Origin: Aquimarina rhabdastrellae
GTDB lineage: Bacteria; Bacteroidota; Bacteroidia; Flavobacteriales; Flavobacteriaceae
Length of the DNA: 64,000 nucleotides
Direction: 5' to 3'
Assembly: GCA_947387485.1 (NCBI GenBank)
Contig: CANDNT010000007.1
Coordinates: 1-64,000, forward strand
Below the pieces are notes generated by a model. It saw only the letters and a list, made by a program, of their open reading frames with translations. It had not been told where the DNA came from and searched no databases. Made by a program: the position numbers and the translations under genes. The stretch's first letter is position 1, and the number at the start of each line of letters is the position of its first letter. Of the stretch, positions 39,048-49,446 are shown piece by piece.

Positions 39048-39794
39048 TTATGCCATTTCGCGGAGATAATTCATGAATTTTTCTTTAAAGCTTCTAGAAA
39101 TAGGAATAGTACTTTGATCTTTCATCACGATGTAACTACCATCTTTTCTGTCTACATGATCTATGAATTTCATGTTAATTATATGCGATTGATGAACTCG
39201 AATAAATTGAAGTTTATTTTTGAGTATGCTTTCGTATTCTTTAAGGGCTTTGGGAGAAGTTACTTTCTTGTCCAGCGTATATATGTCAACATATTTTTTT
39301 TCAGAATGTAAACGAACAACGTTATTAATTTCAATAAGATCTATTTTGAAACGTCCAATAACAGCGAGCGTTTCTTGATCTGGATTCGATAAATTATGAG
39401 AAAGATTTTCTTCAAGTACTTTTAAATCATTTCGACGAAAAGGCCTTTCAATTACTTTTTGTATTGCATTAATAACGTCATTAATCAACACTGGTTTGCA
39501 CAAATAATCAATGGCACTTACTTTAAATGCTTGGATAGCAAATTGATTAAACCCTGTAGCAAAAACAACATCAAAATTGCGATCTGGAAATTGTTCCAAC
39601 AAATCAAACCCTGTTCCATCTGGCATGAGAATATCTACGAAAACAATATCTGGCTGCTGACTTTGAATAACTTGATACCCCTCTCTCACACCTCTTGCTT
39701 CTCCTACTACTGCTACACCTTTACAATAGTTTGTTATAATTTTCTGAAGCTGGTTTCTAGCTTGTTCTTCATCGTCAATAATCACTATTCTCAT
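39048..39794 (-). CDS. LytTR-type response regulator
   Basis: The 248-aa protein has a receiver domain (phosphoacceptor Asp54 in VFVDILMPDG, Lys near LCKPV) and a C-terminal LytTR DNA-binding domain (FIRVHQSHIINMKFIDHV ... STIPISRSFKEKF). Its start overlaps the end of the sensor kinase gene by 4 bp (ATGA type), so it is the partner regulator. Target genes are unknown; the T9SS protein downstream is a candidate by position. Confidence 0.95.
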   Translation of the reverse strand: MRIVIIDDEEQARNQLQKIITNYCKGVAVVGEARGVREGYQVIQSQQPDIVFVDILMPDGTGFDLLEQFPDRNFDVVFATGFNQFAIQAFKVSAIDYLCKPVLINDVINAIQKVIERPFRRNDLKVLEENLSHNLSNPDQETLAVIGRFKIDLIEINNVVRLHSEKKYVDIYTLDKKVTSPKALKEYESILKNKLQFIRVHQSHIINMKFIDHVDRKDGSYIVMKDQSTIPISRSFKEKFMNYLREMA

Positions 39795-42700
39795 GACTCT
39801 ATTTTTTTATTAATTATAGGAAGTATAACAACTGCTTCAGTTCCTGGAAGTTCTGAATCTTCCAATAAATCTTTATAATAGAAAGAAGTAGGATCTCCAT
39901 AAAGGGATTGGATTAAAAATAAACGTTCTTTGATGATCGTTTGCCCTAAAGAGCTCTTATCTTCTACTAAAAAATCATGTTGTTTGATTGAATCATTTCT
40001 TCCAACTCCGTTATCTATAACACTGCATTTGATATAATTATCTATCAATTCAATTACTAAAGCGATGTGTCCTCCATTTTCGAGACTCCCAACTCCATGA
40101 ATAATTGCGTTTTCCATTAAAGGTTGAAGAAGGAACGGAGGAATCATCGTTGTTGATTGATGAATTCTATCGTCACATTGAATACTGAATGTAATCTTAT
40201 CATTAAATCGAACAACTTCAATCTCCATATACATTTTGATGTACTCCATTTCTTCTTCGATCGAGATTAGAATTTCACGAGAACTTTCAAGATTAGAACG
40301 CATCAATTGAGAGAATTTACCTAAATATTCATGAGATTTAAGAATGTTATTTTCTAAAATATAATTTTGAATTGCATTTAATGCATTAAATATAAAATGA
40401 GGGCTCATTTGTCTATTGAGTCCATCCAATTGACTTGTAGAAAGAGCTTGTTGAAGTTTTAACCTTTTTTGAGCGACTCGTCTTTGATAACTAAACACAA
40501 ATAATACAACACCCAAAATTAAACCTATTACAGATAGTTTGAACCAAACAGTTTGCCAGAAGGGAGGAAGGATATTAAAAGTAAATCCAGCTTTTGAAGT
40601 CCATAAATGATTTTCGCCTTGTGCCTGAACAATGAATTGATAATTTCCGGGAGCAATTTTGGGAAATGAGACTAAATTTGAAGAGGAATAATGCCACGAA
40701 TAATCCAACCCTTCTATTTTATACCGATACCGCAATTCTCCTTGCAGAATAGGATTGATGTTTGTAAAACCAATCTTCAGATAATTTTGATCATAATTCA
40801 ATTCATAATGCTTTTCTAAAATAGTATCTCTATCATTAATGAAAATATTAGTAATGTAAAGAGGTGAGGTATTTTCGGTACTTATTATTTCTTCTGGTTT
40901 AAAACGAAATAACCCGCTTTCACTTCCACAATACACATAATCTTGAAATACTGCTAAATCAAAAATATAATCCGAAGGAAGTCCATTATGCTTGTCATAT
41001 TGTCGAATAGTGTACCCAGTCAATGATGGAATTAGCTCGAAAATACCATGAGATGTGGCTGCCCATATATGACCATTTTCACTTTTTTCCAGAGCATTGA
41101 CACTATATTCTATTCTGCCATTAAGGGGTAATGTATATGACGAGTCATCTTCGTAAACAATCAGCCCTTGATTTTCTGATCCAATCAGAATCAATTCATC
41201 TAACGGAAGAAAGCAATTGGCTTTACAATTTAATATTGAATCCTCAAGCCCCATATTGATCAGCTTTTTATCGGGAGTCCATTTCCATATACTACTTAAT
41301 CCTGAAATCCAAATATTTCCTTCTTTGTCTAGAGTTAAGTTCGAAAAACGATGTTGACCAACATCTTCCTCACTATAATAAATAGCATTTCCGCTTTGAT
41401 CAAGTTGTGTTAATCCATATTGATGACTTAACCAAAATGTGCTATCTACTTTAATGGTTTGGTATCCATAAAGAATTTTTCCATAAGCAAATGGAACATT
41501 TTTTATAAAAGAAGATCTTATAATTGTTTGATCTTTGGATCTTTTAAGCTGTTTTTTATTGATAAACTTCGTTGAAGAGGTTACATCAGCATTTACTATT
41601 AATTCCTTGTTGTCAAAACCCAAATTCACATTTTTAATTCTATATATGTCATTGGTAAACGGTGTGAAATCAATTTTATTTAAATAACTGTTTTGATCTA
41701 ACTTATAAAGTGTATTCCAATCGGAATCAAAATATAGCTGATCTTTCATGACTGTCACCAACCTAGTAATATAATTACTGTTTGATAGTTGAAGGGTTTC
41801 GACAGATTGATGTGGCATATAAAAAATACCATTATCAATAGTAGAAAACCAATGACCTCCATTTTTATCATGGAAAATGTGAGAGATACTATGACCATTT
41901 AGAAAGTTAATGGGTGATTTAAAGGTGGAATCGCTCTCTCTGTATAGATACACTCCTTCTCCCCTCATTCCAAACCAAATATTTTTTTCCCGATCTGAAT
42001 AAATATCAAGTACTTCCCCTTTAATACTAAGAGGTATTTCATTCGACTTTTTTTCATCAACTTGAAAGAAACCGGAGGGCGTTATAGCAAAAATGTTTTC
42101 TTCACGTCGTAACCACTTAGCACAAGAATGATTATGAATTTTGTGCACAGTACTTCCTTTAAATTCTTTCAAAGAATATTTACTTACTGATTTGCTTTTA
42201 TTATCGATATGGGTAAGAAAGTACAATTGAGTTCTTCCTTTAGGATCATATTTTCGAAAATTAAGCCAGGAACCAGAGTCGGTTTCAATACCAACATATC
42301 CATAATCTAATACTTGCTCATTAATGGAGTCTTTTGTAATTACTCCTTCTGAGTTGATCTGGTATAATCCCTTATTAGTTCCGAGAGAGACATTACTTTC
42401 TTCATCTACATAAAATGAATGTAATAACGTACTGTCATCAATTTCACTGTTAATGACAGCGTTATAAACATAAGGTTTGAACTTCATGGTAGCTCGATCC
42501 AAATAAAACAGCTGACTATTTAAAGTTGCTACCCATAAAACTTGCTGATGGTCTTCCTGAATTCCCACAACATTATTAAACCGAAGTCCATGTTTTGAAT
42601 TGAATGTCTCAAATGTTTTTCCATCAAATTTTGAGATACCATTATCGGTTCCAAACCAGAGATAATGGTCATGATCCTGAAATATATAATATACTTCATT

Positions 42701-42832
42701 ACTCGGCAGTCCATCATGAACAGTATAATTAATCGTATGTGGCACAAAAGATTCCTGAGCAAATGACAGACTGAAAAGTAGCCATAAGAAAAGGAAAATT
42801 AATGTTTTTAAATACTTATTCAACTTTCTCAA
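39791..42832 (-). CDS. Two-component sensor kinase with periplasmic propeller and LytS-type kinase domain
   Basis: The 1013-aa protein has a signal sequence, a large periplasmic two-component-regulator propeller (repeats such as YYIFQDHDHYLWFGTDNGI), a Y_Y_Y domain (about residues 660-745, LRYRYKIEGLDYSWHY), one transmembrane helix (about 755-775) and a His_kinase/HATPase module of LytS type. The phosphoacceptor His lies in QMSPHFIFNALNAIQ, and the ATPase part has ENAIIHG and DNGVG. Family kinases are paired with LytTR regulators, here overlapping by 4 bp. Signal unknown. Confidence 0.95.
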   Translation of the reverse strand: MRKLNKYLKTLIFLFLWLLFSLSFAQESFVPHTINYTVHDGLPSNEVYYIFQDHDHYLWFGTDNGISKFDGKTFETFNSKHGLRFNNVVGIQEDHQQVLWVATLNSQLFYLDRATMKFKPYVYNAVINSEIDDSTLLHSFYVDEESNVSLGTNKGLYQINSEGVITKDSINEQVLDYGYVGIETDSGSWLNFRKYDPKGRTQLYFLTHIDNKSKSVSKYSLKEFKGSTVHKIHNHSCAKWLRREENIFAITPSGFFQVDEKKSNEIPLSIKGEVLDIYSDREKNIWFGMRGEGVYLYRESDSTFKSPINFLNGHSISHIFHDKNGGHWFSTIDNGIFYMPHQSVETLQLSNSNYITRLVTVMKDQLYFDSDWNTLYKLDQNSYLNKIDFTPFTNDIYRIKNVNLGFDNKELIVNADVTSSTKFINKKQLKRSKDQTIIRSSFIKNVPFAYGKILYGYQTIKVDSTFWLSHQYGLTQLDQSGNAIYYSEEDVGQHRFSNLTLDKEGNIWISGLSSIWKWTPDKKLINMGLEDSILNCKANCFLPLDELILIGSENQGLIVYEDDSSYTLPLNGRIEYSVNALEKSENGHIWAATSHGIFELIPSLTGYTIRQYDKHNGLPSDYIFDLAVFQDYVYCGSESGLFRFKPEEIISTENTSPLYITNIFINDRDTILEKHYELNYDQNYLKIGFTNINPILQGELRYRYKIEGLDYSWHYSSSNLVSFPKIAPGNYQFIVQAQGENHLWTSKAGFTFNILPPFWQTVWFKLSVIGLILGVVLFVFSYQRRVAQKRLKLQQALSTSQLDGLNRQMSPHFIFNALNAIQNYILENNILKSHEYLGKFSQLMRSNLESSREILISIEEEMEYIKMYMEIEVVRFNDKITFSIQCDDRIHQSTTMIPPFLLQPLMENAIIHGVGSLENGGHIALVIELIDNYIKCSVIDNGVGRNDSIKQHDFLVEDKSSLGQTIIKERLFLIQSLYGDPTSFYYKDLLEDSELPGTEAVVILPIINKKIES

Positions 42833-42918
42833 TTTATCTTATTAAACTATAAAAATCAATGATACCTGACGGCGCTAAAAAAGAAAATTATAGCAGCAAA
42901 AAACAGAAAACTTAATAA

Positions 42919-43206
42919 TTGAAAAATTCTTTTTTGAATTATTATCATTTTGATTTTACTGGTATAATGCTTGTCTTTTATTATACCAAAAAAATTATAT
43001 TATTCATAGGAAAGGATTTAGATTTTTTAGTAGAAAAGCTATCCGTTCCGACTACTACGGTTACTACCTATATTGAGTTAAAACTATTGATAGAGGAAGA
43101 ATCAGCTGAGATTGTTTCTTATTTTGTACTCTACACTCATTGTAGATGTAAGCATAAATCCAAATTGAAAGTGATTCAAAAGTCCCATTATAAGAAAAGA
43201 TCCTAA
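42919..43206 (+). pseudogene. Possible remnant of a sugar-transferase N-terminal domain
   Basis: The 95-codon frame contains KKIILFIGKDLDFLVEKLS then TTVTTYIELKLLIEEES and later a Cys/Lys-rich segment KSKLKVIQKS. This resembles, from memory, the N-terminal regulator-like domain of some flavobacterial sugar transferases. The frame stops after about 95 codons and no transferase domain follows, so it would be a truncated relic. Could also be random coding. Confidence 0.3.
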
Positions 43207-43456
43207 AGCTGAAGAGCTTTTTAAAAAGCCTTGAAGATTTTAGCAAACATAAGTCTTAGGAATTTAAAATATTAGTAATAGACAATGTAGCTTTTCATGC
43301 CACAAAAAAAATAATCTTACCAGAAAATATAGTATTACTTAATATTCTCATAAGTATTCAATTAACACAACGATAGACTCAATATATAAACACTATAACT
43401 TAAAAAACCTTTACACTTATTATTTTCATTTTTGATTCAGCTAATCTCTTTTCTCT

Positions 43457-43502
43457 AAAAGCCAAAAGCGAGTTACATTATTGTAACTCGCTTTTGGCTT
43501 TT
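43457..43502 (-). terminator. Terminator of der (21-bp stem)
   Basis: AAAAGCCAAAAGCGAGTTAC with one more A at 43457-43477 pairs perfectly with the segment 43482-43502 across TTAT. Located 18 bp beyond the der stop. Confidence 0.88.
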
Positions 43503-43520
43503 GATATCTTATTAACTATT

Positions 43521-44828
43521 TTATTTCTTTCTAAAATATACTGATACTGGTACTCCGTTAAAGTCAAATTCCTTTCTCAACTGGTTTTCTATATATCGCT
43601 TATATGGATCTCTTACATATTGTGGTAAGTTACAGAAAAACGCAAATTGTGGTTGAGGTGTAGGTAATTGCATACAGTACTTAATCTTTACATATTTTCC
43701 TTTGTATGCTGGTGGTGGATAATGTTCTACAATAGGTAACATAGTATCGTTCATCACACTTGTCTTGATCTTTTTTGACCTGTTTTTATATACCTCTACA
43801 GCTGTTTCTATAGCCTTATAGATACGTTGTTTTGTCAAAGCAGAGATAAACACTATAGGCACATCTGTAAATGGTTCTATTTGTTTTTTGATGTGTTTCT
43901 CAAAGTCTTTTAAGGTATTGCTTTGCTTATTCTCTACCAGATCCCATTTATTGACTAAGATCACGATTCCTTTACGGTTACGCTCTGCCAACCAAAATAT
44001 ATTTTGTACCTGAGCATCAAACCCTCTTGTTGCATCTACTACTAATAGACATACATCACTATGTTCTATAGCTCTTACAGATCGCATTACTGAGTAAAAT
44101 TCTAGATCTTCTTTTACCTTTGATTTACGACGAATACCTGCAGTATCTACAAGGTTAAATTCAAATCCAAAACGATTGTATTTTGTATCTATCGCATCAC
44201 GTGTTGTTCCTGCAATATTGGTTACGATATAACGATCTTCACCTATTAACGCATTAATAAAAGAAGATTTCCCTGCATTAGGTCGCCCTACTACTGCAAA
44301 TCGCGGTAAGTTATCATCTATTACTTCCTCTTTTTCTGGTAGTACTTCTACTAGCGCATCTAGTAATTCTCCTGTTCCGCTTCCGTTAATACTGGCTATA
44401 GTGTAATATTCTCCTAATCCCAGGTTATAAAACTCTACTGCATCTGCTTCTCGCTTTGCATTATCAACTTTATTTACCGCTAATAATACTGGCTTTTTTA
44501 CTTTTCGCAATAGCTTAGCTACATCCTCATCCATTCCTGTGATTCCTGATTCTGCATCTACCATAAAAATAATAGCATCTGCTTCGTCTATAGCTAATTC
44601 TACTTGCTTATCTATTTCTTCTTCAAATATATCATCACTTCCTACAACATATCCTCCTGTATCTATCAACGAAAATTCTCTTCCGTTCCAGTCACTCTTT
44701 CCATAATGGCGATCTCTAGTCACCCCACTCACGGCATCTACTATCGCCTCTCTTCTTTTAATCAATCGATTAAAAAAAGTTGATTTTCCTACATTAGGTC
44801 GCCCTACAATCGCTACAATATTACTCAT
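43521..44828 (-). CDS. der: Ribosome-associated GTPase Der
   Basis: With the ATG at 44828 ([16 protein letters not shown]) the protein is 435 aa, the usual length; an upstream start at 44855 would add nine residues not expected in the family. It has two tandem GTPase domains, with P-loops GRPNVGKS (N-terminal) and GRPNAGKS (about residue 180), DTGG and DTAG motifs, NKVD and NKWD, and a C-terminal KH-like domain. Needed for 50S assembly. Transcribed alone or with the MtfA-like gene upstream. Confidence 0.97.
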   Translation of the reverse strand: MSNIVAIVGRPNVGKSTFFNRLIKRREAIVDAVSGVTRDRHYGKSDWNGREFSLIDTGGYVVGSDDIFEEEIDKQVELAIDEADAIIFMVDAESGITGMDEDVAKLLRKVKKPVLLAVNKVDNAKREADAVEFYNLGLGEYYTIASINGSGTGELLDALVEVLPEKEEVIDDNLPRFAVVGRPNAGKSSFINALIGEDRYIVTNIAGTTRDAIDTKYNRFGFEFNLVDTAGIRRKSKVKEDLEFYSVMRSVRAIEHSDVCLLVVDATRGFDAQVQNIFWLAERNRKGIVILVNKWDLVENKQSNTLKDFEKHIKKQIEPFTDVPIVFISALTKQRIYKAIETAVEVYKNRSKKIKTSVMNDTMLPIVEHYPPPAYKGKYVKIKYCMQLPTPQPQFAFFCNLPQYVRDPYKRYIENQLRKEFDFNGVPVSVYFRKK

Positions 44829-44909
44829 CGTACTAGATTCTATATTTTTTTGCAAAATTATACTTTTTATTCTAGGAGCAATACATTTAGGTTTTATATT
44901 TTTATTTTT

Positions 44910-45713
44910 CTATTTTGTGAAGCTTTTTCTTTTTGCTAAGTCTTGCTTAAAACAGGCTACCATCATTTTATATAATTCTGGGTGTTTTCGTTTTAATAGT
45001 TTAGGTCTACTAAAAAAATATTCTGAAGCTACAGCAAGAAACTCAGTTTCTGATGTCCCTCCATAGTTTCGTATATCTGATTTATCTTTATTTATAGCTT
45101 CCATTTTATGATGCATCAATTGCAACCATGGTATGTATTGATGATTTTCTAATAATGCCTTTGGAATTCCGTCTATTGCGCCATCACTTTTATCTAATAA
45201 GTGTACAAACTCATGTATCGCTGTATTTAATTTATCTGAGTTGTTATCAAATCCATGATGCAATGCTTTTTTTGACAATATCATTTGATTTTCAAAACGT
45301 CCTGTTCCTACTAATCCTGCAATAGCTGCTATCCCTTCTGGATTTTCGAAGTTGAGGTTTTGATCAAAATAATCTGGATAAATCAATACGGTTTTTAGAT
45401 TCGTATATTTCCAACTCTCAAAACCAAAAATAGGTATGACTGCACTAGCTGCTATTAATACCTTATCCTCGTCTGTAATTTCTGTTTTTACACCTTCTAT
45501 TACTATTTCGCTCAAAAATCGCATTACCTCATCTTCAAATCGTCTTTGATCTAGCGATAATAATCTTCTATAGAATACAACTTTTTGTTCTAAGATTTTT
45601 CTCCACGCTTCGGGTATTGGCGCTATTACGGTTTTTTCTTGTTTCTTTTTTAATACTAAAAATAGGAGAATTGTTATGCATACTATTCCTATAATAATCA
45701 GTTGTAATTGCAT
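44910..45713 (-). CDS. Membrane-anchored MtfA/M90-type zinc peptidase
   Basis: The 267-aa protein has an N-terminal membrane helix (about residues 2-20) and an MtfA-like domain with FESWKYTNLKTVLIYP and the zinc motif HEFVH (about residue 168), with a downstream Glu in SETEFLAVASEYFF as third ligand. MtfA in enterobacteria is a Mlc-binding aminopeptidase; here only the peptidase part is conserved and the role is not known. It lies about 80 bp upstream of der in the same direction. Confidence 0.85.
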   Translation of the reverse strand: MQLQLIIIGIVCITILLFLVLKKKQEKTVIAPIPEAWRKILEQKVVFYRRLLSLDQRRFEDEVMRFLSEIVIEGVKTEITDEDKVLIAASAVIPIFGFESWKYTNLKTVLIYPDYFDQNLNFENPEGIAAIAGLVGTGRFENQMILSKKALHHGFDNNSDKLNTAIHEFVHLLDKSDGAIDGIPKALLENHQYIPWLQLMHHKMEAINKDKSDIRNYGGTSETEFLAVASEYFFSRPKLLKRKHPELYKMMVACFKQDLAKRKSFTK

Positions 45714-46158
45714 TATCGTTTTTTTGCTTTAATGAATCACTATCATTTTTTTGATAGCCGGCACAAAAATACTAGTTCTTAAAAATAACAGCCTACACTT
45801 TAGCCTTTGCTATTTTTCGTAAGCGTGTGAAAACAAAATTTTATTATGGTTGTTATTGCTCTTATTCACCTAAGTATTTCTAAAACAGCATTTAGTATCC
45901 TACCATTTTTGTTGTGATAGTTTTTCTATTTAAACGAAAAAAGGTCAACTGCTTTTGTATAGCAGCTGAACCTTTTTCATAATTGATAGTTAGTCAGTGA
46001 AATAATTTCTAGTCGCAAATATAGAATACTCCGTTTCTATGTTGTCTGTGGCTTTTCCACATTGTTTTTACGGATGTTTATGCTCTTTATACAAACAAAA
46101 ACGGTAAGTTTCAAAAGATGAAAAACTTACCGTTTTTATATTAAACATTTATTGTATG
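45714..46158. other. Intergenic stretch with two hairpins
   Basis: About 445 bp without a gene. It carries an imperfect hairpin (45937-45977, AAGGTCAACTGCT against AGCAGCTGAACCTT) and the era terminator (46097-46137). Nothing else is recognised. Confidence 0.6.
46097..46137 (-). terminator. Terminator of era
   Basis: AAAAACGGTAAGTTT (46097-46111) pairs with AAACTTACCGTTTTT (46123-46137); the stem ends in T's on the minus strand, followed by GTTTGTAT. Confidence 0.85.
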
Positions 46159-47043
46159 CTATTTTTTTTGATAACCAAATCGTCTTAATTGACGTTCGTT
46201 ACTTCTCCAGTTTTTATTGACTTTCACATACAATTCTATATGTATTTGTTTTCCAAAGAATTGCTCTAAATCTTTACGTGCTTCCATTCCTACTCGTTTA
46301 AGCGCGCTTCCTTTATGTCCTATAATGATTCCTTTTTGAGAATCTCTTTCTACCATAATCACCGATCTAATTCGTATGATCTCCTCATCTTCTATAAACT
46401 CTTCTGTTTCTACTTCTACTGCATACGGAATTTCTTTTTTATAATGCAATAGAATTTTTTCTCTTATCGTTTCATTTACAAAGAAGCGTTCAGGTTTATC
46501 TGTTAATTGATCTTTTGGATAAAATGGTGGTGATGCTGGTAATAACGATACGATACGTTCAAACACTTCTTTTACATTAAAGTTCTCTAATGCCGATATA
46601 GGATAAATCTCTGCATTAGGTACTTTTTCTCTCCATAGCAACATTTGTTCTTCTAGATGTTCTTGATTAGATGTATCGATCTTATTTAGTAATAAAAGTA
46701 CTGGAATCTTTGCATTGGTAATTTTATTAAAAAAAGCTTCATCTTTTAATGCTTTTTCTCCTATTTCTACCATATAGATGAGTACATCTGCATCTTCAAA
46801 TGCAGATTTCACAAAATCCATCATTGAGGATTGTAATTCATAGGCTGGTTTAATGATTCCCGGGGTATCGGATAATACCATCTGAAAATCATCTCCGTTT
46901 ACAATTCCTAATATTCTATGTCGTGTTGTTTGTGCTTTTGAAGTGATTATTGATAATTTTTCTCCTACAAAAGCATTCATTAAAGTAGACTTACCTACAT
47001 TAGGGTTTCCTATAATATTAACAAAACCTGCTTTATGCTCCAT
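46159..47043 (-). CDS. era: GTPase Era
   Basis: The 294-aa protein has an Era GTPase domain with P-loop GNPNVGKST, switch motif TRHRILGI, DTPG and NKID, and a C-terminal KH domain (IIGHKGSALKRVGMEAR) that binds 16S rRNA. Normal length. Required for 30S maturation. Stands alone with its own terminator. Confidence 0.97.
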   Translation of the reverse strand: MEHKAGFVNIIGNPNVGKSTLMNAFVGEKLSIITSKAQTTRHRILGIVNGDDFQMVLSDTPGIIKPAYELQSSMMDFVKSAFEDADVLIYMVEIGEKALKDEAFFNKITNAKIPVLLLLNKIDTSNQEHLEEQMLLWREKVPNAEIYPISALENFNVKEVFERIVSLLPASPPFYPKDQLTDKPERFFVNETIREKILLHYKKEIPYAVEVETEEFIEDEEIIRIRSVIMVERDSQKGIIIGHKGSALKRVGMEARKDLEQFFGKQIHIELYVKVNKNWRSNERQLRRFGYQKK

Positions 47044-47136
47044 ATACTTACTTTTTACTTTGCAAAGGTAGCTATTATTTAATGCGCTGTAAAAAAATCC
47101 CTATCGTTTCTATACTTATCCTTTCTCAATCTCTTT

Positions 47137-48210
47137 TTATGAGTATTCTATAGTCACTTTATCACTCATAGGTACGCTTTGACAACTCAATATATATCCT
47201 GCTGCAACTTCTTCTTCATCTAGACTTAAATTGTTATGCATATGCACTTTGCCTTCTTTTAACTTACATTTACATGTAGAACAAACACCTCCTTCACAAG
47301 AATATGGCGGATTGTATTTTTGATCTATTAATGCTCTTAAAATTGTTTTTCCTTGAGGTATTGTAGTTGTAATACTTTTACCATTTAAACGTGCATTAAG
47401 TGCCGCATTTGCTATTGCTGCTACTTCTTGTTGTACTACCTTACCACCAAAGCTTTCTTTGTAAATACGACTTGAGGGTACATCTATTTGCTGTAATGCT
47501 TTTTCTGTATTAGCAATCATTGCTCCTGGTCCGCATATATAATACTCTGCATTTTGAGCATATAAAGGATATTCATTAATAAACCATGTAATCGATTTCT
47601 CATCTACTCTTCCTTTTCTGTATTCTTCTTGTTTTGTATTCCATAGGTCAGACCATTTTGCTTTTGGTCTACTCAATGTATGCTCTAGTATAAATCGATC
47701 TCCATAATCTTGTAACAGCGTGTCCAATTCTTTTTTAAACATAATCGTTTCTTCGCTCTTGTTACCATAAAACATATAGACATAGCTTCTTTCTTCTGTA
47801 ACTAATACTGTACGTAAAATTGAGAGTATAGGTGTAATACCACTTCCTGCAGCAAATAAGTAGTATGTCTTATAGTTTGACTTTTTAACATCTGCATAAA
47901 AACGTCCATCAGCAGGCATTACTTCTATAAAATCTCCTGGTCGTATATTATCATTGATATAATTTGAAACTAGACCATCTTTTACTCGTTTTACTCCTAT
48001 TCTTAGTGGTTCTTCTAGTACTGGACTACTGCATAAAGAATAGGATCTCCTCACTTCTTCTCCGTTGATATTAAATTTTAAAGTAACATATTGTCCTGGC
48101 TTATAATCAAATGTTTCATACAGTTCATATGGCACATCAAATGCAATAACTACCGATTCTGATGTTTCTTGAACAACATCAATTACTTTTAGGTTATAGA
48201 ATGTACTCAT
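47137..48210 (-). CDS. Ferredoxin-type oxygenase reductase (FNR-like, 2Fe-2S C-terminal)
   Basis: The 357-aa flavoprotein has an FAD-binding domain (RRSYSLCS, about residues 54-61), an NAD(P)H domain (YLFAAGSGITPILSIL) and a C-terminal plant-type 2Fe-2S domain with Cys ligands in CEGGVCSTCKC and the later LSCQS. It passes electrons from NAD(P)H to a partner oxygenase. It follows the Rieske oxygenase gene by 8 bp and is almost certainly its reductase. Similar to reductases of PaaE/GbcB/CntB type. Confidence 0.9.
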   Translation of the reverse strand: MSTFYNLKVIDVVQETSESVVIAFDVPYELYETFDYKPGQYVTLKFNINGEEVRRSYSLCSSPVLEEPLRIGVKRVKDGLVSNYINDNIRPGDFIEVMPADGRFYADVKKSNYKTYYLFAAGSGITPILSILRTVLVTEERSYVYMFYGNKSEETIMFKKELDTLLQDYGDRFILEHTLSRPKAKWSDLWNTKQEEYRKGRVDEKSITWFINEYPLYAQNAEYYICGPGAMIANTEKALQQIDVPSSRIYKESFGGKVVQQEVAAIANAALNARLNGKSITTTIPQGKTILRALIDQKYNPPYSCEGGVCSTCKCKLKEGKVHMHNNLSLDEEEVAAGYILSCQSVPMSDKVTIEYS

Positions 48211-48218
48211 ATGCTATC

Positions 48219-49424
48219 TTATTTATCTTGATGTTTTTCCATCCATTCTTTTACTACACTTTGAAATTTATAAATTGCATATTCTCCTCTTTGGGCTTGT
48301 GCTCCTACACTAAATAGTGGTGATTGTAATGATTTTTGTTGCTGCTCGCATGCATAAACATCTTCTGCCATAAAATCTCCAGATGCCATAGGGTCTGTTT
48401 CTGGATCACCTTCGTATTTTCCTTTATTACCATAATGTTTCCATACTTTATGCATTGAAGATTTTGTGTATTGCTTTGTGAATTCCCATTCGCTTACATT
48501 CATCACTTTTGAGCGAATCACAACTAGCGTTCTATCTGGGGCTAACGGTGTAACATGAAAGGTACTCCATGTACTTTCTCCTTCAGAAAGTCCTATATTA
48601 GGAAACAACCACGGGACATAAGCACCTATCTTATCTTCTGGAACTGAATCTATCAACGGTTGAGGTGATGCATTTTTTACATCTGCGGCATATTCTGGTA
48701 CTAATGGCTCATAAAACCAATAGTGTGGTCCTATCCATCCAAATTCTGCTTTGGCATGGTCATACATATTTAAGGTTCCTTCGTGTAAATGCGCCAAGTG
48801 GTAATGATCGATATAATTTTCTACTATAATTTTCCAATTTGCATTAATCTCTTTGGCATATACGGGTTCTGTTTCAGACTCAGAATATTCGACCAATTCT
48901 TCAACAATATGTGGTCCCAAATAAGGTTCTACTTCTCCAAAATACTCCATAATGGAAGGCGCATCTTTATCTGGATGTACAAATAACATTCCTTTAAAAA
49001 TATCAACAGAAGCTTCATGTAAATTAAGATCGCATTGATGTAGCTCTCCTTTTAGCTGAGGAAATTCTTCTTCTTTTTTGGGTATGCTTATCAGTTTTCC
49101 TTCTAAGTCATATGTCCAATCGTGATATGGGCAAGTAATTGCTTTTTTTCCTTTTCCTATAGCTCTTAATAATTGTGTTCCTCTATGTCTACACATATTG
49201 TGAAATGCTCTTAATCGCCCATCTCTTCCTTTTATAATAAAAATATTATTTAGCCCTGCTTGCACACTGATATAATCTCCTGCTTCTGCCACATCTTCGA
49301 TAAATCCAGCAAATTGCCAAGTTTTACTAAAAATGAGCTCCATTTCCTTATCAAACCATTCTTGCGACGTATATGCTGCTACGGGTAAAGCATGCATCAT
49401 TTTTGTATTTTTCGTTGTTGACAT
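48219..49424 (-). CDS. Rieske non-heme iron oxygenase alpha subunit (GbcA/CntA-like)
   Basis: The start chosen is the ATG at 49424 behind an A-rich site (AGAAAAAGAT); a GTG at 49460 would add 12 residues and overlap the upstream gene. The 401-aa protein has the Rieske cluster motif CRHRG...CPYHDW and a mononuclear-iron site with DHYHLAHLH. Layout and length match ring-hydroxylating alpha subunits of the group that includes glycine betaine (GbcA) and carnitine (CntA) monooxygenases. The neighbouring SMR transporter for quaternary amines supports a quaternary-ammonium substrate, but the substrate is not proven. Confidence 0.85.
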   Translation of the reverse strand: MSTTKNTKMMHALPVAAYTSQEWFDKEMELIFSKTWQFAGFIEDVAEAGDYISVQAGLNNIFIIKGRDGRLRAFHNMCRHRGTQLLRAIGKGKKAITCPYHDWTYDLEGKLISIPKKEEEFPQLKGELHQCDLNLHEASVDIFKGMLFVHPDKDAPSIMEYFGEVEPYLGPHIVEELVEYSESETEPVYAKEINANWKIIVENYIDHYHLAHLHEGTLNMYDHAKAEFGWIGPHYWFYEPLVPEYAADVKNASPQPLIDSVPEDKIGAYVPWLFPNIGLSEGESTWSTFHVTPLAPDRTLVVIRSKVMNVSEWEFTKQYTKSSMHKVWKHYGNKGKYEGDPETDPMASGDFMAEDVYACEQQQKSLQSPLFSVGAQAQRGEYAIYKFQSVVKEWMEKHQDK

Positions 49425-49446
49425 ATCTTTTTCTGAATTTATCGTA

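Larger units (their letters stand above)
42833..43520. other. Intergenic stretch with degraded frame
   Basis: About 690 bp between the sensor kinase start and the end of der. It contains a doubtful plus-strand frame (42919-43206) and the der terminator. The rest is AT-rich and empty as far as I can see. Confidence 0.5.

Noticed and set aside
44829-44855. Nine-residue N-terminal extension of Der
   Set aside because: The family starts at [16 protein letters not shown], and the ATG at 44828 gives the normal length.
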